Assembly (NCBI GenBank): GCA_016584495.1
Contig: WAID01000007.1
Span: forward strand, 1,908,001-1,972,000
DNA: 64,000 nt
Direction: 5' to 3'
From: Celoporthe dispersa
Taxonomy: Eukaryota > Ascomycota > Sordariomycetes > Diaporthales > Cryphonectriaceae
The position numbers and the translations under genes are program-made. Of this stretch, positions 1 through 11,054 are shown piece after piece. A model generated the notes under the pieces. It was not told the origin of the DNA and did no database searches. It worked only from the letters and a program-made list of their open reading frames with translations. Position 1 is the first letter of the stretch; the number at the start of each line of letters is the position of its first letter.

Positions 1-2181
1 TAGCAGTGCACCGGGCACACTCTCGACCAAGGTTGCAGCACTGGAGGGCTTCTTCGAGTTGCATACGGACTTTATATGTTGATGGAAGAGCGCGTCTGTC
101 GAACGAGTGGGCACCGTCTGGTGGGATAGCTGCTGGAGTAGGTGAAGGTATGCTCTGGCTACTAAATTTGAAATCTCGGAAGATAAAGACACTGACCAGG
201 AATACAGATGCTCACTCCAAGCTCGTTCGCGCTGGCTTCATCCGGCAGGTCAGATTATTCCTGAGTTTCGATTCGTAAGACGTGGGCTTATAACCTCGCA
301 GTCTCACTCTGGGATCTTCCAGCTCCTACCTCTGGGGCTTAGAGTCCAAGACAAGATCACTCGACTCGTTGATCGCTATATGCGAGGATTGGGTGCGTGC
401 TACAAGTTTCTCCTCTATATCAGGCTCCTTTGATGGTCTGACCATGCAGTTCAGGAGCATCTAGAGTTCAGCTGTCGGCAATATCATCTGAGTCCCTTTG
501 GAAACAGAGTGGTCGTTTAAACAAGATTGGTTCAGAAGTGAGTGATCTATATTGAGTTCTCACACGTGTCTTTTCTTCTGACCCCCTTTGAAGCTTTTTC
601 GTTTCACAGATCGGAAAGAAGGCCGCTTCTTACTCAGCCCTACTCATGAAGAAGAGATCACAACGATAGTGGCGCGCTCTGTGCAGTCCTATAAGAACCT
701 GCCCCTCAGGCTCTACCAAATAAGTAGGATAGGAGAACTCAACCTCGATGGGCCCTATGCAAGCTGACCAAGAAACAGCACAGAAATATAGAGACGAGCT
801 TCGCCCTCGACATGGCCTCTTGCGCGGTCGAGATTTTTGTATGAAAGACCTCTACACCTTCGATTACTCCATCGGAGCTGCACTGGAGACATACGAAAGC
901 GTACGTGATGCGTACTCGCAGATCTTCGTCAAGGAGATGAAGCTCCCTGTCCTAGTTGCGGAAGCAAGTTCTGGCGACATGGGCGGCGATTTAAGCCACG
1001 AGTATCACATCCCCACTGAGCTTGGCGAGGACCATGTCATGAGCTGCAACAGTTGCGACTATGTCGCCAATGAGGAAGTTGCTCAGAGCAGACTGGTGGT
1101 GGCCTCGCCCGACGTCAGCCCGGACGAAGTCAGCGTCTGGCGGGGCATATCCAAGGATCGAAGAACGTTTGTGAATGTCTGGTATATTGCCGACGAGGCT
1201 TCTCAGCATTCGATCAACACACATGCCCTTAAGCAGCTCGTTCCGGACCTTGATGCGGGTCTAGAGGATGCGATACCTCTATGGACTACCGCCTTAGAGG
1301 AGTCTGTGGTCAACATGAAGCTAGTGAATCTCTTCGACTCTAGGGTGCCGGGCAAGGCGAGACATGACATCCACAATAGCAAGCGCTTTGTGCCGGCGGA
1401 GTTGAAAAAGTACATGGGCAGGATCTCGTATGCGAAACACAGTCGCGCCCAGGAGAATGTTAATCTTATGCGCATCAAGGACGGCGATGGCTGTCCTCGC
1501 TGCACCCACGGCACACTCAAGGTGCAGAAAGCCATCGAACTGGGCCATACTTTCCACCTGGGGACAAGATACTCGAAACCGATGAATGCCTTGGTCACTG
1601 GTCCGAAACGGCTTTTACTTGGTGCACCAGAGGACCTCTCATCGCCCGGGGTTGGTCTGCCCGCCGACACAGCGCCTTCAACAACGTCAACAAAGCCTGC
1701 CTCGTCCACGATCCCCGCACATGAGAACACGCAAGTCCTCATGCAGATGGGATGCCACGGAATAGGCATTTCGCGCATCATCGGCGCCGTTGCGAACCAT
1801 CTTGTGGACGAGATAGGGCTGAACTGGCCGCGCGTGATTGCGCCGTATGAGGTCGTCGTTGTGTTCAACCCAAGTGACGATGCTACTGTGGCAGATGCTA
1901 GTATGGTCTACGACATGATGAGGAGGTCCGCCACCGATTCGGGCCAGGGCCAAGAGCCGACGCCGTCAGTGGATGCCATCCTGGACGACCGCGGCGACTT
2001 GTCCATGGGCTGGAAGCTCAAGGATGCCGACCTCGTGGGCTATCCCGTCATGGTCGTATTGGGTAGGGAATGGAAGGCTTCGAGGCGGGCAGAGGTGCAG
2101 TGCAGGAGGCTCGGGTTCAAGGAGCTGTTACCGGTAGAAGAGCTGAGGGGTTGTGTGGAGGACCTGTTGCAGAAGCTATAG
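1..2181 (+). CDS. AIM10: Mitochondrial (bacterial-type) prolyl-tRNA synthetase, 5'-truncated by window edge
   Basis: Class II aminoacyl-tRNA synthetase charging mitochondrial tRNA-Pro. The reading frame is already open at base 3, so the start and presequence lie upstream of the window. Exons read 1-147, 208-248, 302-392, 455-537, 594-723 and 779-2181. The five introns (53-62 bp) are placed where conserved blocks join: KLVRAGFIRQ to SHSGIF, then LPLGLRVQDKI (motif 1), LFRFTDRKEGRF, the PTHEEEIT block, and RDELRPRHGLLRGRDF (motif 2). Motif 3 is GCHGIGISRIIGA, followed by the anticodon-binding domain that starts PYEVVVVF. The insert between motifs 2 and 3 is the degenerate form seen in fungal organellar enzymes. 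An ATG at 748 falls inside the last intron, so a single-exon model starting there is wrong. Family assignment is firm; the symbol is by analogy with yeast AIM10. Confidence 0.93.
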
Positions 2182-3171
2182 TACCTGGAGCGATGTGCTT
2201 CTGGGTGCCAAATTCTGGGTGGTCAATCTGCTCGGGTGGCTGGGACACCAACGCCAGGAATCTACATGTGTACATGGGCATGCCTGTGCCTCAGTTTGAC
2301 GGGGCACTTGGTGAGTCAGACGATGGCTTAATATCATCTACGCACATACGATATGCACTCCTCCCTCGACGCGATGACGGGCATTCTTGATCCGCCGAAA
2401 CAAAACAAAACACCTGAGCTATACGGCACGGCGCGCAGCCTTCGTTACTTCATACTAGTTATTTCACTTTACCCCACGCGGGAACCATGATTCCGCACAG
2501 TCCCGGTGATCTCGCCCACCAGTCTGTGAACCAATCAACGCAGCGGAGATGCGACAGGCACATCATTTCAGATCTGAGAGATAGTACTGTGTATGAGATA
2601 AGTTTGCACCGCTTGGGCCTTGGAAGGCAGGAACAGAACTGGACGGGCGCTACAGGCGCGTTGGGCTTTGGGAATGTGTGGTTTGAACTAGGAATAAGGG
2701 TAGTAGCGCGGAGTCAAGGAGGAAAAGCATTATAGACCTTAGAAAGAGGTCAAGGTGTTTCTGTACAGGTGCATGGCAAGGCGGCGTTCAGGTGTAGGAC
2801 CAGCCATGCAGATTTGCTTGTTTGACATTACTGAGTGCTGTGGTAACGAATCTACGCAGCTGGCAGATGAAGAGCATGCTGTAGAAGTCCATAGCCCTTC
2901 ACCCTCACGGCTTTCGCAGCTTTCTCTGGTATAGATGGCGGAGACTTGTCTTCACAGTATTGCAAAAATAAATAGCGCCATTTTTATGCCTTTGCTGTCT
3001 GTCTAGAGGTATCGTGACTGGCTCTTGTTACGCAGGGGATGGCTATTACCAAACAAACTCATAGATGCCACCAAAACGACCAACGCCGGCCGAACCGTCC
3101 AGACACCACCTCACCTCAACGGCAGCTCAATCTCTCAGCTCGAGGACCGAATCCCTCCCTTCGATGCATGC
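2182..3171. other. Convergent intergenic region
   Basis: About 1 kb between the stop codons of the prolyl-tRNA synthetase and NUP84, which converge here. It should hold both 3' UTRs. An AATAAA-like A/T stretch lies near 2965-2975. The short reading frames present carry no recognisable domain and no conserved junctions, so I see no gene. Confidence 0.6.
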
Positions 3172-6100
3172 TCATGAGGCCCCCCTGACATTCCACAGCT
3201 CCTTGGACCAGCCCAACTCCCTCATTTTCTTGGCACTCGTCTGGCCTGCCTTGCTGGCCTTCTTCTTCTCCGTCGGTGGCTCCGCAGCCAGGGCCTTACT
3301 AACCGAAGCAAAAACCTCGATCAATTCCTTCAGGCGGCCCGTCTTGACGAGCAGCGCCGCGACGTCCGAGTTCCGCTCCGCTACCACCGCCGCCAAGTCC
3401 ATCGCTTCCAGCAAATTGTCCCTGGTAAGGCTACTGCCTGCGTATTGAAGCGCGGATACGTACGCAATGAGCGTCTCGGGTAGGTATGTCTCGCGCAGCT
3501 GGGCAAACTCGAGCTCGTTCTCCTGGTCGTTGGTCTCCAGCAGCCAGCCCTTGAGAACGGGTTTCATGCCGGTCTTGGCCGAACGAATGGCCTGTCCAAG
3601 CCGCTCATAGAACTCCCGGTTCGTGGGGTTGCTACTGCTGTGAAGGGTCAATGTGGTTAGCTTCCTGCTTGAAGTGATTGGAAGAGTCGCAGCTGGGATC
3701 TCGCTCACTCTTGGGCGAACTGTGTCAGAGTCCCGACGGTCTCGATGCCGTCCAGGGCCATGACAAAGCTTTGCAGCTCCCACATGTTCTTGATCGCAAG
3801 TGCGAGGCGCGTCTGCGAGATCGCTTGGTCCCCCTCTCCATCAAGGTCAATCTCTCCGAGAAGGGCATGCTCGTCCGTGAGAAGCTCATTTATAAACTCC
3901 TCAGCAGACTCCCCCACGTCTCTGCCTGCGAGCGCCATGATGAGATCCTCGACTTTTACGCGCTCGAAGAAGTCACGGGCAGCCCCCAGGTGGTTGTGTT
4001 CTGCGCTACTTGTGAGCATAGGCCAGCAGTGGTTCGCCCCCGGGTGGGGAGGGGGGGGGAGGATGAAGGACTTACTAAGGAAGTATTGGTAGATCTTGAT
4101 ACCAAACTCGCAAGCAATGAGAAGGTTACCCTCTCCTGCAAAAAGCCACTCCATGGATCGAATCAGGTTTTCGTGGACCATGTCATTACGGCCATCGCCG
4201 CCAATGAAGTCCGGAATGATACCACGACCACAGATCACATCTGGTTGGCTTGACTTGAGTATATGGAACCGGTCCTTGCTGGTTTGCACATTAGCCGTAT
4301 CTTCAAGCTGCTTCAGGAAGTGTTGTGGCTGTTCCTTCAGAAACGTTCTGATGTCCATCCCGACCCGCCGGATCTGGTTGAGCAGCGCCATCTGCTCCTC
4401 TCGATCTCTCACGTGGATGATATTCAGGCTCAGTATTTCGTACCGTCGGGTATCAGAAAGCTGAGCGCAGTATAAAGGTATCAAGAGTTCGAGCTGGGCC
4501 AAACGTAAGAAACTAACGTAAGCAGCGATAGCGTGCTCCCCGACCATGTTGTCGAGACCGCCTGGTAGCTTCGAGTCGGGGTCGGTAGACTCAAGAGCGC
4601 TGATCATGATCACAATGTGAGTGATCACCCGAATACCATCATGCTCGGACATCTTGGTGTACTTTGACGCGTTGCCTTCAGAAGGGCCGAGGTTAAAGTC
4701 GGGGATGAGGAAGGATTTAACGCCCTGGTTGGCTTCAGTCGAAAGAGCGAGACCTTGCTGATATATGTATGAGTTCAGCGTGTTGGCGATGATGGCACCT
4801 TGTAAAGCTTTGGCAGCGGTGTTGGCCTCTTTGTGAGCCTGTGCGAAGTAAGAACCGTCCGACTCGATCTGCTCGACCAACTTTTTGGCAACATTTGGCC
4901 CTTCGCCCAGGTACTGGACGGCGTCGAACGATGGCAGGACTTGGGAAGATGCCGCCGTAGGCCCACACTGCTTGATCAGGTATGAATCAAATTGAGTGCG
5001 CAGGAGAGCGTTGTAGTGAGCAAAGATGAAGTCGTCCCAAGTCTTGCAAACCGCGAGCACGCTATCAATGTCGCCAGAAAGCACGCCATACACCCCGCGC
5101 TCCCAATCATCGGTGCCGCCTCCCTTCACTAGGGCATAGCACATGCGTCGCCAGAGGATGAACGAAGAGGGGTCAAAATCGGATATGTCGTCGTCACCGG
5201 GGGTTGAGAGCGGTAGGGCAGAGATCGTGCCAGCTCTCCATATCTCTGTCCTCTCGGTACACCAGTCACGGATATCTTTCATCGTGCTTCCTCTGCGCAG
5301 GAGGTGGTAGCAGCCCAGCCAGATCGCCCGCTCGAAGTACTCGTCGTGGGGTTCTAGCTTGCGCCCCTGCCTTGTCATGGAGTCAGGGTCGAGTTGAGTC
5401 ACGTAGGAGAAGCCGGCCATGCTTGCGGAGTCGGGCTCGAGAACGCTTGGAATTGCGTTGACGCTCTTGTGCAGTTTTATCGCCTCTCGGGTGTGGAGCC
5501 AACCATGTGCCACCAGGTCACCTCGGTCGGCCTTCTGCTGAAACTCTTGGACGAGATCATCGATGGGAGGACCGGCGCTCGCGGTGGACTGCAGCCATTC
5601 CAGGACGGCTTTGCGTTCCTGGGCTACCGTGTCTGCCAGGATGAAGTCATCCCAGTAATCCCTCCGTGAAAGTAAGGTGTGGATCGACTGCGGTGGTTTG
5701 GCAGATGGATCTGGGTGCCGCAGTGGTAGCAGCCGAGCTAGCAGGCCCCATGTCTGTGCCTCCGACTCCCACTTGGCCACGGCGTCGACCTCACTGGCAT
5801 CTTGCGTGTTGTCCGTTTCGGCATCGTTAGCATCGTCGCTGGACTGTGACGGATCCCATCGGCGGCCTCTGGCTAGCCTCTCGAGGGTTCGACGCTCGCG
5901 CAGGACAGTCGCTTTCTCGTGTGTGAACTCATGATATTGGTTGACGAGTTGGAGGACGCGCTCGCGCTTCTTGTCGGGTGTGGCGTGGGTCAGACTGCAC
6001 TCGTCCAGCCATCGTCCAAACTCCTCGACCTCGGCACCGGCTTGGATGCGGTTCTGCTGGTAAGCGTCTTCGGTTTGAGCCATGTCATCATCTGAATGAG

Positions 6101-6396
6101 ACCCTGTGTTAGTCGGGGCCCAGGAACAAAGGGGGCAGGAGGCCGCGATATCGCGACATCAGTGGGGAAAACGGACCTTCGTCGCTGTCGTCGTAACTCA
6201 GATCGTCGTCTGGCAGTCTGCGCTGCAAGGGCAGCGGGAAGTCCCTCTTCAAAGAGCACACAAGAGTAAGCCGGGGCGTCAGTCAATGGCGCGGTCGGAC
6301 AACAGCAATCGCTGCACAGCTTTTCGAGCTTGACAAAAGCTCGGGGAGCCAAGGCGCTTGAACTTTGTTTGTACTTACATCCAAGCCTGGCGACAT
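3172..6396 (-). CDS. NUP84: Nucleoporin Nup84/Nup107
   Basis: Scaffold subunit of the Y-shaped outer-ring (Nup84/Nup107-160) complex of the nuclear pore; an all-helical ACE1-type protein. Exons read on the minus strand: 6396-6379, 6246-6177, 6091-4076, 4000-3709, 3637-3172, giving about 953 residues. The main exon carries the N-terminal helical block (EEFGRWLDECSL) and long helical repeats. The last exon carries the typical C-terminal helices around REFYERLGQAIRS. The 3638-3708 intron is fixed by the join FAQ-D-SSNPTNREF. The intron at 4001-4075 has length divisible by three and no stop, so an unspliced reading also stays open. The two 5'-most exons are inferred from an acidic segment (LPDDDLSYDDSDE) that joins in frame. 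A start at 6083 (MAQTEDAY) is the conservative alternative. Confidence 0.88.
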
Positions 6397-7272
6397 GCTG
6401 CACGAGCTCCAGCGGTCCCATGCAAGGCCGACAGGCGCGTTTTGATTGGCGAGAGGCGCAGACCCGCAGGAGGAGCCCGGTATGCGGTGGAGATAAGACT
6501 GAGGAGGGCCGCTAGAGGCTTCGCGATAATGTAGGCGCAACTAAGAGAAGTGCAGCCGCTGCAAGACTGGTGGTGACATGTGAGCGAGGAAAAGCTGTCC
6601 ACGATCGTTGATTTCAGAAACTCTAAACAGCAACACCCTGGCCAGGAGTGACGCGCTGCTGAGATGGGTCGCGAAGGGAAAAGCACCTGTCTTAGCGTCA
6701 AGCCACAGCGAAGGTACCGAGTACTTCGTTGCACATCCACAGCAGAAGGCCTCCTCTGGCGGAAACCGCGATTTGAATTCTCAGGGTGACCAATCTGACC
6801 TGATATTGCTCTAGAGTTTTATAGATGAAATTCAAAAGGCCTTTTCCCCACTTTGTTGGTCAATTATCAAAGCACATGTGTATGTGGTGTTGGGTACTTT
6901 CAAGGTTCAAGGTATCTGTGGGTCTTAGCTGGTCAGTTAGCCAATGGGAGAGGGGCGCGAAACGAGCGCCCCGAAGACGCCCATAAAAAAAATTCGCAGC
7001 TGGCTCCGGCCTTGCCTTTTCTTCCTCCTTTCCTCATCAATGTCACCGGCTTTCATATTAGAGTCTCGGAGCAAGAATGTCAGTACTTGCTCAGGTCCTA
7101 CGGGTCCTCTTGCGCGCTCAATGGATGCCTAGATTAAATTTGTCGCTATCCTTTTCAGTTGACCTGATTTATCTCCTCTTTTCGGGTGGACGTATGTCTT
7201 TGGATCAGTGATACAAGCTTCCTAGCCCTCCATCTGCTCGCGTCTGTACGGCACGCCGAGCTCCCTGCGCGG
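6397..7272. other. Intergenic region between NUP84 and CMC4
   Basis: About 0.9 kb containing the NUP84 promoter side (minus strand) and the CMC4 3' flank. It is A/T-richer in 6780-7000, with an A-run near 6985. No recognisable coding region, RNA gene or repeat is seen. Confidence 0.5.
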
Positions 7273-7785
7273 TCATTGCGACTTGTTCTCCTCCGCCTTG
7301 CCAGCCTTCTTCCTCATCCTGAGCTTCAACCTTAGCAGATCTGGCTGAGGACAGCTGGCGGACTTGGCGCTCTCGCCGTTTCGGTCGTAGAAGGCTTGAC
7401 AGCAGTCGTACAAAGCGTAGATCACGTCCTGGCACTAGCAGTTGAGATCAGGAGGTCAGAGTCAGAACTGGAGGGCATATCTCTGTTGTGAACCGGCTGT
7501 ACCTTGTCCTCTTTGAATGTGTTCTTTTTTAGACAATCTGCCAAGGAGAATTCAGCAGATGCACCGCGCGTGCCATCAAAAACTGCTCAACTAACCTTGG
7601 ATTGCACACTGGTCGGGCAACAGGGTCAGCACTTCTCACATCCGCTGCAGTCTAGCGCTGCTGGACAACCTTGACGTACAGCTCGTGGATGGCACGGAGG
7701 CTTCGACCGCAAATCTTCCTCCAAACCCTAGAGAACATCAGTTATGATCATCTGCGGTCAAAGCTCTCAGGAAGCTGCTGACCAT
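7273..7785 (-). CDS. CMC4: Cmc4-type twin CX9C protein
   Basis: Small mitochondrial intermembrane-space protein of the CMC4/p8MTCP1 family, imported and oxidised by the Mia40 relay and linked to respiratory-chain biogenesis. I read five coding exons: 7785-7783 (only the ATG), 7727-7680, 7608-7596 (13 nt), 7537-7503 and 7434-7273, giving 86 residues. The cysteine spacing C-x4-C-x4-C-x10-C-x9-CC matches the family: PCHPRAC, CAIQDC, then CLKKNTFKEDKC, then CQDVIYALYDCC. All four introns (55-71 bp) have GT..AG ends and every join keeps frame. The single-codon first exon is the least certain part. No single-exon reading frame reveals this gene, so automated callers could miss it. Confidence 0.87.
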
Positions 7786-9034
7786 GTTGTCGCAATTTCG
7801 CCCCGCCTTAGGATGCGCCGAAATCTGGTATGGAGTGCAAGAGGATATCGGCCGCAAGAAAGAAACCAAGGCAGAGATGGGCCTGCTCGGGCGGATTATG
7901 TCAGCTGTACGGAGATAGGTAGGGGAATCTACTACGGATTCAGGCTGGCTGCAAAGTTGGCCGGCACTGCCGCCTTCTGCGCGGGAATTTCCGAATCGCC
8001 TCATTTCTTTTACTAAAATCAATCGTTCATTTTCGACCAAGAAAGAAACACGAGGCTTGCAAACTTGTCTTGGAGAATCTTCGGTAGCAGTAGCAAGGGG
8101 AGAGAGAGGGGGTTTCTTTCATAAGTCCGCTGCCTCGATCAGAGTCTATCTGGTGCATCAAGATCGAGTTACCCAACAAAATCTACCGAAAGTACTTACT
8201 CATCCATCCTCCTCCTTCTCTTTCAGCAGCAAAAGGCTGTCCATCTGCAGAGTGTAAAGACTGCTTTCAACTCGGTGAATGCATCAAGCCTCATCAAACC
8301 CCACTCGAGCCAATCAAGCACCCTTTGCACCTACAGTAAGTGCTGTGAGTGTTGGCATCTTAAAAGGTTAGTCACTGCTATAGTCTGCTGAAAGTTTCAC
8401 CTGCTCTTAGCTACAGACTGGTCCGTGCACTGGGGCAACCCCTCTATAAGGCAATGTCCCCCACTACTGGCCTGGGGCAAGGCTCTGGCCGGCACACACA
8501 ACACTTCTTTGCGCATGTTGTTCCCCCTCCCAACGATCTTCACCACCACGCCGACTATCGTCACCATAGACTGACCAGAAGCTGCCACCAGCATCTCCAC
8601 TCGCTTAGACGACACAAATTGCGAACCCCACGCTTTTCAAAAACAAAAACAAAAAGAAAACAGGTAAGAGATATCCTTCTTGAGACCTCAGATTCCGTCT
8701 GCGACTTCAGCATCACCATACCCCTTCCGCGTGAACAGCACCCTCGAGATCACACTGCACCGCGTCAGCGAACAGAATGGCTAACAACTTCATCAGACGG
8801 ACCATTGCCTCGCTGTGGTTCGCGCTCATCTCCCCCTTTCGTCTTCTGCCTCTGCGGTTTCTTCGCACTCCTCTGCATTCTGACCGAGGGTGTTGAGGAA
8901 TTCCCCTTCCCCTTCCACGTCCTGAATCGCGCCCCTGTCGACGAGCAGGACGACTCCGACTATCAAGGCGCCAGCGACTTCGAGAGCGACCAAGAGGACG
9001 GTGGTGTTTGGGTCGACTACCCTGACTACTAAAA
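7786..9034. other. Divergent promoter region of CMC4 and SUMO; SUMO 5' leader
   Basis: The two genes diverge from here. The 3' half is pyrimidine-rich with A-rich patches (8639-8661) and looks like the SUMO 5' leader. A strong donor, CAG|GTAAGAG, at 8664 suggests a 5' UTR intron. A + strand reading frame (from ATG 8454 to stop 9032) ends two bases before the SUMO ATG. I do not annotate it as a gene because it resembles no family and spans the candidate leader intron. Confidence 0.5.
8664..9034 (+). promoter_or_regulatory. Candidate SUMO 5' leader with intron donor
   Basis: The consensus donor CAG|GTAAGAG sits at 8661-8670, about 370 bases before the SUMO ATG, and several downstream YAG sites could serve as acceptor. 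A spliced 5' leader is common in highly expressed fungal genes. The acceptor cannot be fixed from sequence alone. Confidence 0.35.
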
Positions 9035-9559
9035 ATGTCCGACAACCAAGAGAATGGCTCCCCCAATGCGGAGCGCAACGAGGGTCCTCCTCCCACCACA
9101 TCCTCTGAACACCTCAACATCAAGGTGACGGATAACAACAACGAGGTTTTCTTCAAGATCAAGCGGTCCACCAAACTCGAGAAGCTCATGAATGCGTTTT
9201 GTGAGCGGCAAGGCAAGACTCTTCAGTCCGTTCGGTTCCTCTTCGAGGGCCAGCGCGTCCAGCCTACCGATACCCCCGATACTGTACGTCTTGTTTCCCA
9301 TCTCGGACTGTTAGACGCTGGCCTCGACGCGCCCTGCGAACTCTGCGCGCGCTGCGTTTGATGGCTTCAGAGACCCACCACTGCTTTTACGCATCATATC
9401 AGATGTCACATATGCTAACACCCCATCACAGCTCGAGATGGCGGACGGCGACACGTTGGAGGTTCACCAAGAGCAGGTAGGTGGACGCGTGTCCGCATCC
9501 CAGCCATGACGTGACCTCTGACATCGTACCAGGTGGGCGGCTGTGGCAACCTTTTCTAG
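9035..9559 (+). CDS. SMT3: SUMO (small ubiquitin-like modifier)
   Basis: Ubiquitin-like modifier that is processed, then conjugated to lysines of nuclear and cytosolic targets by E1 Aos1-Uba2 and E2 Ubc9. Exons are 9035-9283, 9432-9476 and 9533-9559, giving 106 residues. The first exon has a disordered, acidic N-terminus (about 25 residues), then the beta-grasp fold beginning EHLNIKVTDNN and containing QSVRFLFEGQRV. Exon 2 supplies LEMADGDTLEVHQEQ. Exon 3 supplies VGG followed by the short tail CGNLF, so a SUMO protease must cut after the di-glycine. The 148 bp first intron and 56 bp second intron have canonical ends. The conserved QEQVGG join makes the model secure. Confidence 0.95.
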
Positions 9560-11054
9560 TTTGGGAACGGGGCTGGGTGGAAGGGATCTCCTGTCTCTTC
9601 CCGCCTGATTTTCGGGTCTCGAGCAAAGGTTGTTTGATCCTCATTGCGTTCGCGTTCTGCAATTTCTCTCTGGTTGTCCTTTCAAACATCGACAGATGAT
9701 GGTCTTATTGGCGTTCTCGAGGAACATAAAGGGGAAACGGTTTTGATTTCTTACGAATTACGCGGGAGGGCTGACAATACGATGGTTCATTCCCCCCCTC
9801 ATTTCAACTTGATGCGACACGATCGTGGGATGACACCTGCTTTCGAGGCGATCTGAGCTGGAGGACATGGCCAGTTGATAGTTTCTGCCCTCCCCCTACC
9901 CGAATGGATTGACATTTAACACTCTCCTCTCCTTCCTCAGGTGATGTGATTTGTCACGAGACTCGTGAAACGTCTGAAAGTCCTCGCGCATCCGCCTCAT
10001 TGCGCTCCCTCCCCTGCTCATTTCCTTCCTCGACTACCACGGCACGCATCCTCTCTAGTCGCAAGCCCTCTTCGACCCCGTCGCGTCCCTCCTCCCAACA
10101 AGGTCCTGCTTACGCGTCCAACCCCGACTTCCCCGACCAAGCAGGCCCCTCTCGCCATCCTCACAGGCGATGGTGGTAGTTATCCTGCATCAAATCCCTC
10201 ATCCAACCCGCCGAATCACACCTCGTACACGCCTTCTCACACGCAGCTGACACGATTGACGGTACCGAGTAGTTGACTGTTTTGAACAGGTCATTTTCCT
10301 TGAGTGAAAGATTTCTTCCCAGGGTCTGGGCCCGACTTCTTGCTTCTCGGCGTGTAGAGGAAGGAAAGTATGTGCTGTGGCGTGGCAGACTTTCACTGCA
10401 TGTAGGTAGGTTTGTGCTCCTGGATGGCTGCTCGCCGACCTGTAAGCACTGTGTCACCTCAGCCTGACTCACCAGGGAGTACGCTTCTCCATCAGAGCTA
10501 TGGAAACATAACGGGGCAGCGCACATCACATACACGCACGGAGAACAGGGTGGTCATGATATAAAAAGCAATTATAGTCTCATCTCCATTCCATTATCTG
10601 CTCGCCTGCAGCCCAAACCAGGTCCGTATTCACCAAAAATGCAAGATGCGAATGATAAAGTCTCCCGCGGGTAGAATCCATATACTATTGTACAGTGGGT
10701 TTTGATGAATTAAACATCCCCCGCCCATCAACCAAGCAAGCAAGCAGGCAGTCTCGGTTCACTTCCCATGCGTAGATGTGTTCTCTGCAATGACCCTCGC
10801 CCAACTCCAAACTTTGTGTGCGAAAGAGCTGTGTGCGTGTGTGAAGCAGAACGCGAAGTCGCAAATCCCCCATCCAACCAACCACATCGTTGTCTTTCGT
10901 AAGCATGGACAGCCCGCCGCCGAAGGGGCGCGAGTCCTCACTTACCTCCAAAAATTACTCGTTACACCATCCTCTCCGTCATCAGAAACTTCCCTGTCAA
11001 AAAGCCCATTACCCTCGAATCATAATGCAATTAGTGTCGAGCAGCCTCAGGTTC
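9560..11054. other. Convergent intergenic region between SUMO and the LIM-domain gene
   Basis: About 1.5 kb holding two 3' flanks. 9985-10160 is C-rich and serine/proline-coding-like in two frames but lacks any domain, start context or splice-supported extension. No RNA gene or repeat is recognised. Confidence 0.5.

Noticed and set aside
748..2181. Prolyl-tRNA synthetase as a single-exon gene from ATG 748
   Set aside because: The ATG lies inside a 55-bp intron; upstream exons carry motif 1 and the THEEEIT block and join in frame.
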